Assembly: GCA_963839165.1 (NCBI GenBank)
Contig: CAWIUG010000011.1
Location: 124,001-188,000, forward strand
Direction: 5' to 3'
Length of the DNA stretch: 64,000 nucleotides
DNA from: DATFVA01 sp963839165
GTDB taxonomy: Bacteria; Bacteroidota; Ignavibacteria; Ignavibacteriales; Ignavibacteriaceae
Shown here: piece after piece, positions 27,603 to 35,878 of the stretch
Numbering within the stretch: position 1 is the stretch's first letter
How the letters are laid out: each line of letters starts with the position of its first letter
Notes under the pieces: model-generated
Databases searched by the model: none
What the model saw: only the letters and a program-made list of their open reading frames with translations
Told to the model about the DNA's origin: nothing
Program-made: the position numbers and the translations under genes

Positions 27603-29584
27603 CTACAGTTCGTCGGGTTTTCCTCTTAAGGAATCCCAGATCATATAAACACAAAGAAGTGCGAACATTACAAGTGCAAGCAGTTCAGCTGAATGAGACT
27701 CAGCCCATTCCAGGTTAACCCAGTTATAACCGAGGTATCTCAGGAAGGCACTTATAACACCCATAAGAGCGCCGCCCGCTATAAAGCCTGAAGCAATAAG
27801 GGTCCCGCGTTCTCTTCTAGCATTATTAACCTTTTCATCTTTGCTCCTTGTAGATACGAAATAAGCAATTAGTCCGCCTACCAGCAGGGGAGTGTTGAGT
27901 TCAAGTGGAATATACATACCCAGCGCGAAGGCCAGTGCAGGTACACCAATCATCGTGAGAACAAGGGCGAGAATGGCACCAACGATATAAAGCATCCATG
28001 GGGCGGGCTGCTGAGCCATCAGCGGCTGTATAACGGCTGCCATAGCATTTGCCTGGGGTGCAACGAGGGCACCTTCACCCGTGAATCCATAGGTATCATT
28101 TAATATCATTATAACATATCCAACGGTTAAGGCTGATACCAGGACACCGAGAAATTTCCATCTTTCCTGTTTATAGGGCGATGTTCCCATCCAGTATCCG
28201 ATCTTAAGGTCGGTAATAAAACCGCCTGCCATAGAAAGAGCTGTACATACAACTCCTCCGATAATCAGGGCAGCAACCATTCCCGATTCACCTTTAAGTC
28301 CAACAGAAGTAAGAATAATAGATGACAGAATCAGGGTCATCAATGTCATACCGCTTACAGGGTTGGTGCCTACTATCGCAATCGCATTAGCTGCAACCGT
28401 GGTAAACAGGAAGGCGATCAGCATTACAATAAATAATCCTGTAAGGGCCCATCCTATATTATGTACAACTCCAATCTGGAAGAAAACCAGCAGAAGAACA
28501 GCGGTCCCGATAATCCCGAATACAATTATTTTCATGGAAATATCGCGGTGAGTTCTTACATGTTCATCACTTTCTTTTTTCTTCGCAACAAGTTCCTTAA
28601 CTCCCATTGTTACGGCGCCTTTTATGATCTTAGAGGATCTTATGATCCCTATTATTCCAGCCATTGCTATACCGCCGATACCAACATGACGGATATAGTT
28701 CCGGAATATTTCCTCAGCACTCATCTGGTTAACAAGTTTTGTTATACCTGATCCCAGGGGAACAGCAAGATCGGCCCCGATGTAAGAAACAACGGGTACA
28801 AGCAGGTACCAGGAAACAAATGAGCCCGCGCAGATTATAGCAGCGTATTTTAAACCAACTATATAACCTAGTCCCATTACGGCGGCACCCACGTTCAGTC
28901 TGAAAACGAGCTTGAACTTATCTGCCAGAACCTCGCCGAAACCAAATACTCTTGTTGTAAAAGTTTCGCTCCACCAGCCGAATGTTGCAATTACGAAATC
29001 GTAAATACCGCCTATCAGGCCTGAAACAACCAGTACAACAGCCTGTTTACCCCCTTTTTCGCCTGCAACAAGTACTTCAGTGGTAGCTGTTGCCTCGGGG
29101 AAGGGGAATTTTCCATGCATTTCGGCAACGAAGTACTTCCTGAACGGAATGAGGAAAAGAATCCCGAGGATACCTCCGAATACCGAAGCAAAAAAGATCT
29201 GGAAGAAATGCGCCGGGAGATTCAGGATGTAGAGTGCCGGGATTGTGAAGATTGCCCCGGCTACAATGAGGCCTGAGTTCTGCCCTATCGACTGAATAAT
29301 AACATTCTGTCCCAGGGCACCTTTCTTTTAAAAGCAGCTGAAAGACCAACAGCAATAATTGCAATTGGTATGGCGGCTTCAAACACCTGTCCTATTTTTA
29401 GTCCCAGGTAGGCAGCTGCGGCAGAAAATAATACTGCCATCAGCAAACCGACTATTACTGAGTAAGGAGTTACCTCCTGCGGTTTCTGGCTGGCCGTCAT
29501 AATAGGGACATATTCTTCTCCCGGCTTCAGCTCAGTGTATGCATTCTCCGGGAGACCTTTAACCTTTTCGATTTGTTCACTCAT
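27603..29584 (-). pseudogene. OPT-family oligopeptide transporter, split by a one-base frameshift
   Basis: An OPT-family permease of roughly 660 residues (about 14-16 segments) if the frame were intact. The first 99-codon frame (29584 to about 29285) begins MSEQIEKVKGLPENAYTELK and has the family motif AYLGLKIGQVFEAAIP. At about 29321-29330 the reading changes: the minus strand reads AAAAGAAAGGTGCC, and one extra A would restore KRKGALGQN and continue into the downstream frame (MHGKFPFPEATATTEVL, open from the junction to 27603). The downstream part is otherwise intact to its end. A sequencing error or recent mutation is likely. It lies 11 bases after a secreted subtilisin gene, so the pair probably digests and imports peptides. 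Confidence 0.82.
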
Positions 29585-29595
29585 AAGACAATACC

Positions 29596-32391
29596 TTATT
29601 TAAAGTTAATTGTGATTGGTAATTCATATCCGGTTTCTCTAGAAGCTGAAGATGTAAAGGTTATCGAACCGTAAACCTTTGATCCTTCAGGCATATCATA
29701 CGAGGGCTGTGAATATTTGAGATATAATTTTTGTGCTATCGAAGGATAGAGTGACAATCCTCCTCTTGAATTTCCGGTAACCGCGAACTGAGGCTGCGAG
29801 TTCATTTCAGTTCTTTCTTTAACCGTTACTGTCATGCTGTCTGAAGCATTTGTAAATGCCGGAGCCAGTACATAAGTCAGGTTAGTATTTCCATGTACAT
29901 CTTCCGGTGAAATTGAGATGCTGCCCGTTCTGTAGCTCAGCCCATCTTTGGCAAGCGCTAAGCCGCTGTCATCCATTATTTCATATGCAAAATCAGTTAC
30001 CTTATTATAGTCTTCTCCGCTTAGCGTAAGTTCGAAAGTTTTGGAAGCCTCACCATCTTTGAAACTAAACGGATATTCGAAGATTCCCTTTCCGTTCAAT
30101 TTGAATTCATGGGTCTGAACGTAGCCTTCAAGCTGTCCTGAAACCGTGTATGTTTTCAGATCATTGAAGTAATTGATAATATCTATACTATTTTCAGTTT
30201 CCGTCAGTTCATTAGTATCAATTCTTTTTACACTGTTGAATTCAACTTCAAGATTATACACCGAAGTTGTATCCGAAAGAAAATAACTCTCTACCATAAC
30301 TTCGTAAACGCCCGGTTCGAAGTTATAATAGTTACCCTCGATGGATTCATTATCATTGAGAGAAGACAGCAGGCGTGATCGCTCAATTGGTCTTCCGTTC
30401 GGGTCGGCTATCCTGTAAAGAACATTCGTGTATTCTTTTCCGCTTTCACTCAGTTTGATGTGCATAGTGGTTTGACCTGCAGGCATATCAACAAAATACC
30501 TGTTAACCATACCCACAGCCGCCTTCTCATTTTTCCATTCCATGCGGTAATTGTTTGCAGCATTGAATTCATATGGAATAATAACCGTGGCAAGCATATC
30601 AAATTCGGGTATCTTAGTATAATCATCCCTTACTGCTGAAATTCTTCCGCAGTATAATCCGGGCTCAGTGAGTTTCGATTTATCAAACTGAACGTTTATA
30701 GCTGTAGGCTGGTCATTACGGATATAGGTTTTCTTTTGAACTGGTTTAATCCAGTCGGCATCTGTTTTTATATCAAATCCTCTGTAGAATTTGGTCTCAT
30801 CCTGGAAATTATCTCGTTTTACGATATAATTGAAAGTTTCCTTTCCTGTTATAAAAGAGCCATCCCTTAGATATAAATTGGGAGCTTTATTGTCGGGCAT
30901 ATTGGGTGCGAGAGAAGTGATGGTATAATGTTCATAATTCTTCACCTCACCCTGTTCAATGTATTTCTTAAGCAGTTCCCATGCTCTCGCGGCGTTTATA
31001 TAACCATGTCCCTGGTCAATCCAGGAATAATTTTCCATATAAACTGCGCTTTGCCTTACAGCTTTGTATAGAAGTTCAGAAGGAATTTTTACGTCAGGAT
31101 ACTCCTTCACGGCAGCGCTTAATAACAGCGACATTACCCCGGTAGAGTATGGTGATGCCATACTGGTGCCCCAGAACCTGTCGGCAGGCATATAATTTGG
31201 AACTGTAGAGAAAGCTGCGCCTGGTGATACAACATCAGGTTTATCAACCTCACCGCCTCTTGATGAAAAGTCGAGGATGATATCATGAGTCAGCCTGGCT
31301 CCATACAAATCGCGTCCGATATTCCTAGTTAAAACAGCACCTGAAGAAAAAACATAATCTGCCGATGACGGAAGTCCCTGTGAAGAAACTGACGGTCCTT
31401 CATTTCCGTTAGCTACGCAGATGTAGAGATAAGGATTTTCCTTCATAAGCTTTGTAATCAAATCTTCCATCTCAGCTTTACCCTCAATCTCGGCCCCGAT
31501 ACCAAAACTCATATTTACGATGCAGGGTTCTTTTCTTTCTTTAGAGATCCTGTCCGCATAGAGGTAGGCCTTTTTCATACTTTCAGTAACAGTTGCGCCG
31601 CCTGTAAACAGGTTATTGCCGAGCTTCAGGCCTATTACTTTTGCACCGGGAGCCACGCCATTAATTGTTGATCCATCGATCATATAACCGGCTGCAATAC
31701 CTGCGACGTGAGTGCCGTGAAAGCCATCATCGAAAAAGAGTGATATTCTTTTCTCATCGGGGTAAACATTTATTGCAAACGTAAGAGGAGCAAGAGAGGC
31801 TGCGGTTTTAATATGAAAATCCTGCTGGTCCTTATCATAGTCTTTAACCGGCTGATCGTCGGAGAGGTCACCGTTGCCGTTAATATCAAAATATGTTACC
31901 CAATCTCCGGCCTTATCCTTGAATGTAACCATATAGTATTTGTCATCTGTGTCCCCGTCGCCGTTAAGATCAGCTGAACCGGAATTGGAATTGATGAGCT
32001 GTTTTTCTGTAAGTACACCTATATAATATTCGGTATCTGAAGCTTTTATTTTATCCGCTCCTTTTACAGAATAGCCTTTGTCTTCATTAACGAAATTACC
32101 GTCATCCTCTTCGGCTTCATAGATCGGTATATCACCTTCTCCGGTAAAATCGCGCACATCTATTACCTTAGTTTCACCTGTCGATGTTTTCTGTAATCCG
32201 GCAATACCCATGTCAACGCCGGTATCAAGGATAAAGATTATAGTTCCCCTGCCGTCATATTCAGGATGGAGACTGAGGAATTCTGATACCCCGGTTGGAT
32301 TTAAATCGAGAAAAGTCTGTGTTGAATCCTGCCCGTAAACAAAAGCAGAAACTAACAGACAGAGCGTTATTATTATTTTTTTATAGTGCAT
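29596..32391 (-). CDS. Secreted S8 (subtilisin-family) serine peptidase
   Basis: A 931-residue secreted protease. Signal peptide MHYKKIIITLCLLVSAFVYG. The catalytic triad is complete: Asp56 in ILDTGVDMG, His225 in FHGTHVAGIAAG and Ser410 in GTSMASP, with the oxyanion Asn329 in ANGNEGP. A long insertion separates the Asp and His motifs (about 70-200), containing calcium-type loops (DLNGDGDTDD, DINGNGDLSDD). The C-terminal half is beta-rich, resembling tripeptidyl-peptidase II-like S8 proteins. There is no obvious type IX sorting domain at the C-terminus, so it is probably periplasmic or released. It is the first gene of a pair with the OPT transporter. Confidence 0.9.
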   Translation of the reverse strand: MHYKKIIITLCLLVSAFVYGQDSTQTFLDLNPTGVSEFLSLHPEYDGRGTIIFILDTGVDMGIAGLQKTSTGETKVIDVRDFTGEGDIPIYEAEEDDGNFVNEDKGYSVKGADKIKASDTEYYIGVLTEKQLINSNSGSADLNGDGDTDDKYYMVTFKDKAGDWVTYFDINGNGDLSDDQPVKDYDKDQQDFHIKTAASLAPLTFAINVYPDEKRISLFFDDGFHGTHVAGIAAGYMIDGSTINGVAPGAKVIGLKLGNNLFTGGATVTESMKKAYLYADRISKERKEPCIVNMSFGIGAEIEGKAEMEDLITKLMKENPYLYICVANGNEGPSVSSQGLPSSADYVFSSGAVLTRNIGRDLYGARLTHDIILDFSSRGGEVDKPDVVSPGAAFSTVPNYMPADRFWGTSMASPYSTGVMSLLLSAAVKEYPDVKIPSELLYKAVRQSAVYMENYSWIDQGHGYINAARAWELLKKYIEQGEVKNYEHYTITSLAPNMPDNKAPNLYLRDGSFITGKETFNYIVKRDNFQDETKFYRGFDIKTDADWIKPVQKKTYIRNDQPTAINVQFDKSKLTEPGLYCGRISAVRDDYTKIPEFDMLATVIIPYEFNAANNYRMEWKNEKAAVGMVNRYFVDMPAGQTTMHIKLSESGKEYTNVLYRIADPNGRPIERSRLLSSLNDNESIEGNYYNFEPGVYEVMVESYFLSDTTSVYNLEVEFNSVKRIDTNELTETENSIDIINYFNDLKTYTVSGQLEGYVQTHEFKLNGKGIFEYPFSFKDGEASKTFELTLSGEDYNKVTDFAYEIMDDSGLALAKDGLSYRTGSISISPEDVHGNTNLTYVLAPAFTNASDSMTVTVKERTEMNSQPQFAVTGNSRGGLSLYPSIAQKLYLKYSQPSYDMPEGSKVYGSITFTSSASRETGYELPITINFK

Positions 32392-32510
32392 AAATATCCC
32401 CGGATATATGATTTATTATTAAGTTGAAAGGAATTAATTAAATTAAATTCATGGGCAGGAAAGTCTGATGCTAACGATATGATGTTTATAGCCATTAATC
32501 CAAAATTACA

Positions 32511-32543
32511 TTTTAAGTGGCAGCTTAAAATTACGTACATTTG
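32511..32543 (+). promoter_or_regulatory. Putative rsmI promoter with adjacent palindrome
   Basis: A perfect -7 element TACATTTG (32536-32543) lies 47 bases before the ATG at 32591. The expected -33 area holds a palindrome, TTTTAAG (32511-32517) and CTTAAAA (32524-32530) around TGGCAG, instead of a clear TTTG. It could be an operator. On the other strand TAATTTTG (32501-32508) fits a -7 element for the divergent protease gene. Confidence 0.4.
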
Positions 32544-32590
32544 CATACAGTGACAATCAAATATTATTTTTTATACAAATTATTTAGCTT

Positions 32591-33268
32591 ATGAACGGAA
32601 AAATCTTTCTTGTATCTACGCCTATCGGCAACTATGATGATATGACCCTGCGGGGGATTAAAAAGCTGCAGGAAGCCGACTTCATAATCTGCGAAGAGTA
32701 TAAAGAGGCCAGGAGACTGCTGGCTCACTATAAAATTGAAAAAGAACTCCTTTCCCTTAATGAGCACAGCGAAGGAGATGTTATTAACGATATCCTTCTC
32801 AGAATTGTGAATGGTGAAACTGCTTCGCTTATCTCAGACTGCGGGACGCCTCTGTTTTCTGATCCGGGACACCTGCTTGTGGATGTCTGTATTTCGCAAA
32901 AAATCGAAGTTGTTCCTGTACCCGGCGCAAATTCTCTTCTTCCTGCTCTTATAGGATCGGGACTCGATTTTGAAAAGTTCTTCTACTACGGCTGGCTTTC
33001 CCCTAAAAAGGATATCCGCCGCCAGGAATTATTTAAGCTTAAACATATGCACTATGTTATTGCAATTCTGGATACACCATATAGATTAAAAGCTTTGCTT
33101 GCGGATGTAAATAAAATGCTAGGTAAGAATATTCGTGTGGTTCTTGCGTTCGAACTGACTAAAAAGGGTGAACGATTCTATCGCGGATCAGCCCAACAAA
33201 TTCTTAATATAGCCGAACAAAAAAACCTTAAAGGAGAGTTCGTCCTCCTCGTAGATAATTCAGAATAA
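32591..33268 (+). CDS. RsmI-like SAM-dependent methyltransferase (tetrapyrrole methylase fold)
   Basis: A 225-residue protein of the RsmI/YraL family, which 2'-O-methylates C1402 of 16S rRNA. The motifs STPIGNYDDMTLRGIKKL (about 9-26), ICEEYKEARRLL, DCGTPLFSDPG and VVPVPGANSLLPALIGSGL match the family order. It is shorter than E. coli RsmI (286) and lacks the C-terminal domain; many Bacteroidota have such a short paralog. A cytosolic rRNA-modification role is likely but a different substrate is possible. The gene is isolated, converging on rlmD, with a repeat-rich gap between them. Confidence 0.8.
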   Translation: MNGKIFLVSTPIGNYDDMTLRGIKKLQEADFIICEEYKEARRLLAHYKIEKELLSLNEHSEGDVINDILLRIVNGETASLISDCGTPLFSDPGHLLVDVCISQKIEVVPVPGANSLLPALIGSGLDFEKFFYYGWLSPKKDIRRQELFKLKHMHYVIAILDTPYRLKALLADVNKMLGKNIRVVLAFELTKKGERFYRGSAQQILNIAEQKNLKGEFVLLVDNSE

Positions 33269-33334
33269 TAACATGGAAGGATCTGCTTCTTAATTTTTGA
33301 CTATCTCCAGGGTCCGTTTTTGTCTTCACTGCAC

Positions 33335-33513
33335 TCTGCCATTTTGTCATACTCGAACCCTGATTTCAGCTGATCGTCACCTCTAAAGGTGACAAATTAT
33401 AGCTTTCTCCAACAAGCCTCCTCCTCCGCTCCACCAGGCTTATAAATCTGCTTTGTTTTAAGAATTGTCACGCCGTACCGTGACATTAAAAAGACTGACA
33501 AAATGGCAGACAT
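33335..33513. repeat. Inverted TGACAAAATGGCAGA element with two inner hairpins
   Basis: The gap between the convergent rsmI-like and rlmD genes is framed by TCTGCCATTTTGTCATACT (33335-33353) and its inverse ACTGACAAAATGGCAGACAT (33494-33513). Between them are two perfect 7-base stems: GTCACCT/AGGTGAC (33376-33393) and TGTCACG/CGTGACA (33466-33485). The outer sequence equals the motif at 18912-18930. It looks like a small non-coding mobile or regulatory element and may end both transcripts. Confidence 0.6.
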
Positions 33514-33516
33514 TCT

Positions 33517-34971
33517 CTACTGGGATTTTTCCAATAAGGCTGCGTTTTCGATGTGGTAGGTGTGGGGGAACATATCGACGGGTCTTATCTTTAACAGTTT
33601 ATATCCCGCTTCAGTAAGCATTTTTATATCCCTCACCTGCGTTGTAGGGTTGCAGCTGACGTATACTATTTTTTCCGGGCCGAGGTTTATAACATCAGTT
33701 ACTGTATTTTTATGCATCCCGCTTCTCGGTGGATCTATTATAATGGTGTCAGGTTTGGGCAGCTTCTTTTCTTCAATAAAAGGCTGAAAGGATTTATAAA
33801 GGTCTGCTGTAATAAATATTACATTTTTAATATCATTTATAACCTTATTTTCCTCAGCATCTTTTACAGCTGACTCAACTGACTCAAAGGCGTATACTTC
33901 TTTGACTTTTTCAGATAGATAAATCGCTATTGTTCCCGCACCTGAATATAAATCATAAACGATTTCATCACCTTTCAGATTAGCGAATTCAAGTACTGTA
34001 CTGTAAAGGTTTTCAGCCTGCAGAGTATTTGTCTGGAAGAACGAATTCGCGCTGATCCTGAACCTATATTTGCCTATATAATCATGTATATATCCATCAC
34101 CATAATACACCTTTTCGTAATCGCCTGAAGCTATCGCGGCTTTTTTCAGGTTAATGTTGTTTATGATAGTTGTTATCTCCGGAACCTTCTGTATAAGCTG
34201 TTCAGAATATGTTCTCATCAGCTCATCATTTTCGGATGCAGTAACAAGATTTACCATAAATCCCTTTTTTTCACCTGAATCGTCAGAAGATCTGTGCGAC
34301 TGCTTTATTACGAGGTTTCGGAGATATCCTTCGTGGGTGTTGGTAGAATAAACGGGAATATTTCTTTCCTTGAAGAAATCCCGGGTGAAATTCAGGATAC
34401 TATTGCTAAGCGGCGACTGAAGGAAACATTCATCGATATCCAGAACCTTATCATAAACTCCTGGTACATGAAGTCCAAGTGCAAAATCCTTATTAAATTT
34501 CTCACCCGATTCAATCTCCTGTTTCGTAAGCCAGCGTTTATCTGCAAATGAATACTCCATTTTGTTCCGGTAAAAGAATATTTTTTCCGAAGGAATAATA
34601 TCATCCATTTCAAAGTCCGTCAGTCCCCCCAGCTTTTCAAAAATTTCCTTAACCTGGTCATGCTTATAGCTTAGCTGAACGGGATAGCTAAGATCCTGCT
34701 GTTTACATCCCCCGCAGATCCCGAAATATTTACATCTGGCCTCAGTTCTAAAAGGAGAGGGAGTTAGTATTCTTTCTGTTACAGCTTCGGCAAATGACTT
34801 TTTGGTTTTGGTAATCCTTGCCTCAACCCTGTCCCCGGGGTATGAACCATTTACAAATACCACATAGCCTGATTTCTTCTCATCAGAACCTTCCTTCTGG
34901 ATCTTTGAAATTCCTTTTCCTTCAAATGCATATTTTTCAATCTGAAATTCTAATATATCGCCGCGTTTCAA
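33517..34971 (-). CDS. rlmD: 23S rRNA (uracil-C5)-methyltransferase RlmD/TrmA family
   Basis: A 484-residue class I methyltransferase that forms 5-methyluridine in RNA. It starts with a TRAM domain (GDILEFQIEKYAFEGKGI), then iron-sulfur cysteines Cys80, Cys86 and Cys89 (RCKYFGICGGCKQQ). The SAM domain has DLYSGAGTIAIYL; DPPRSGMH and the catalytic Cys440 in YVSCNPTTQ follow. The RlmD name rests on the TRAM plus cluster architecture, which also occurs in RlmCD and RumA-like paralogs, so the target nucleotide is not certain. The start codon directly follows the stop of the upstream methyltransferase (no gap). Confidence 0.85.
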   Translation of the reverse strand: MKRGDILEFQIEKYAFEGKGISKIQKEGSDEKKSGYVVFVNGSYPGDRVEARITKTKKSFAEAVTERILTPSPFRTEARCKYFGICGGCKQQDLSYPVQLSYKHDQVKEIFEKLGGLTDFEMDDIIPSEKIFFYRNKMEYSFADKRWLTKQEIESGEKFNKDFALGLHVPGVYDKVLDIDECFLQSPLSNSILNFTRDFFKERNIPVYSTNTHEGYLRNLVIKQSHRSSDDSGEKKGFMVNLVTASENDELMRTYSEQLIQKVPEITTIINNINLKKAAIASGDYEKVYYGDGYIHDYIGKYRFRISANSFFQTNTLQAENLYSTVLEFANLKGDEIVYDLYSGAGTIAIYLSEKVKEVYAFESVESAVKDAEENKVINDIKNVIFITADLYKSFQPFIEEKKLPKPDTIIIDPPRSGMHKNTVTDVINLGPEKIVYVSCNPTTQVRDIKMLTEAGYKLLKIRPVDMFPHTYHIENAALLEKSQ

Positions 34972-35673
34972 TTATCTTTTCCTCATCATTAAGGCCATAA
35001 ATCCCATATACTCATTGCCTCCAAGCTTTAAATATACATTCGATTCGTGGCTTATTTTCTTTAGTAATTTTTTATGGTAACTTTTTTCCTGCTCGCTTAA
35101 TCCTTTGCTCTCATTTTCCAGCATCCGCTCACTTTCACGGTAAAAGTCTTTTAAAGTAAAGGAAAGATCTTTTGTGTCGATTATTCCGAACCCTCTTTCC
35201 TCATAATACGTCTCTGCAGCAGTGACCGACAGAGGGAGAACATCAGAAGATTGCCAGATATCCTTCACGAACTCCGGTGGATTATCCCTCAGCATTACAA
35301 TTTCACCGGCACAGTAAACTCCCTCCGGTTTCAGGATCTTTTTAATCTCCTTCGTTATCTTATTCCTTGCTGGTACAGAAACAGAAGCCTGGGCATAAAC
35401 AATATCTATAGATTCATTCAGGAAATCCGTGTTATCATATTCCATCATACGTACCTCAGCTTTACTCTCTTCCGATCTTTCCAGCCTGTAGCGTGTCGTA
35501 ATAAGAGAATCATAGTCATCAACTACAATGATAACCTTTGATGGTTCCATCAAACTAAACTTCGAAGCGATGTCGACCGTTCCTGGTCCCAGTATAATCA
35601 CTTTCTTATCAGTAATTTCGGTGCTGTTTAAGAAAAAATCGACCTGCTTACCGGTACCGGGTAGAAATATCAT
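34972..35673 (-). CDS. Class I SAM-dependent methyltransferase-like protein
   Basis: A 233-residue protein with a Rossmann-type methyltransferase core. Motif I is VIILGPGTVDIASKF (about 24-38), the acidic residue after strand 2 is in VIIVVDDYDSL, and the post-motif region has DFLNESIDIVYAQASVSVPA and KEIKKILKPEGVYCAGEIV, which is the usual 'loading' helix of methyltransferase type 11 proteins. The C-terminus is basic and helical. The substrate is unknown. It is translated just ahead of rlmD with no gap, suggesting joint expression and perhaps another RNA or ribosome modification. Confidence 0.65.
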   Translation of the reverse strand: MIFLPGTGKQVDFFLNSTEITDKKVIILGPGTVDIASKFSLMEPSKVIIVVDDYDSLITTRYRLERSEESKAEVRMMEYDNTDFLNESIDIVYAQASVSVPARNKITKEIKKILKPEGVYCAGEIVMLRDNPPEFVKDIWQSSDVLPLSVTAAETYYEERGFGIIDTKDLSFTLKDFYRESERMLENESKGLSEQEKSYHKKLLKKISHESNVYLKLGGNEYMGFMALMMRKR

Positions 35674-35775
35674 CTTTTGGTTTTCCGGGGAAATAAATGG
35701 AGATTTAATTTTTCGGGGTGCAATTTACTCAAACTTTATTAAACCCTGAAAATTCTGTGAGGTAAATGATTCGAA

Positions 35776-35807
35776 ATTGCCTTTATAAACAAGTTAGGCT
35801 ATTTTTG
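35776..35807 (+). promoter_or_regulatory. Bacteroidota-type promoter for the S9 peptidase gene
   Basis: ATTG (35776-35779) and TATTTTTG (35800-35807) are separated by 20 bases and fit the -33/-7 pattern with one mismatch. The transcript would start near 35814, leaving a leader of about 65 bases before the ATG at 35879. Confidence 0.55.
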
Positions 35808-35878
35808 GAAAGCGATCGGGGAAACAAGTGAATCGTAATCCAATTCCCCACGTGCATTATTCCAATTCGAGGCTTTTA

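Noticed and set aside
29077..29382. 101-codon minus-strand frame across the OPT frameshift
   Set aside because: It is the third, unused frame; the family residues are in the other two frames on either side of the frameshift.
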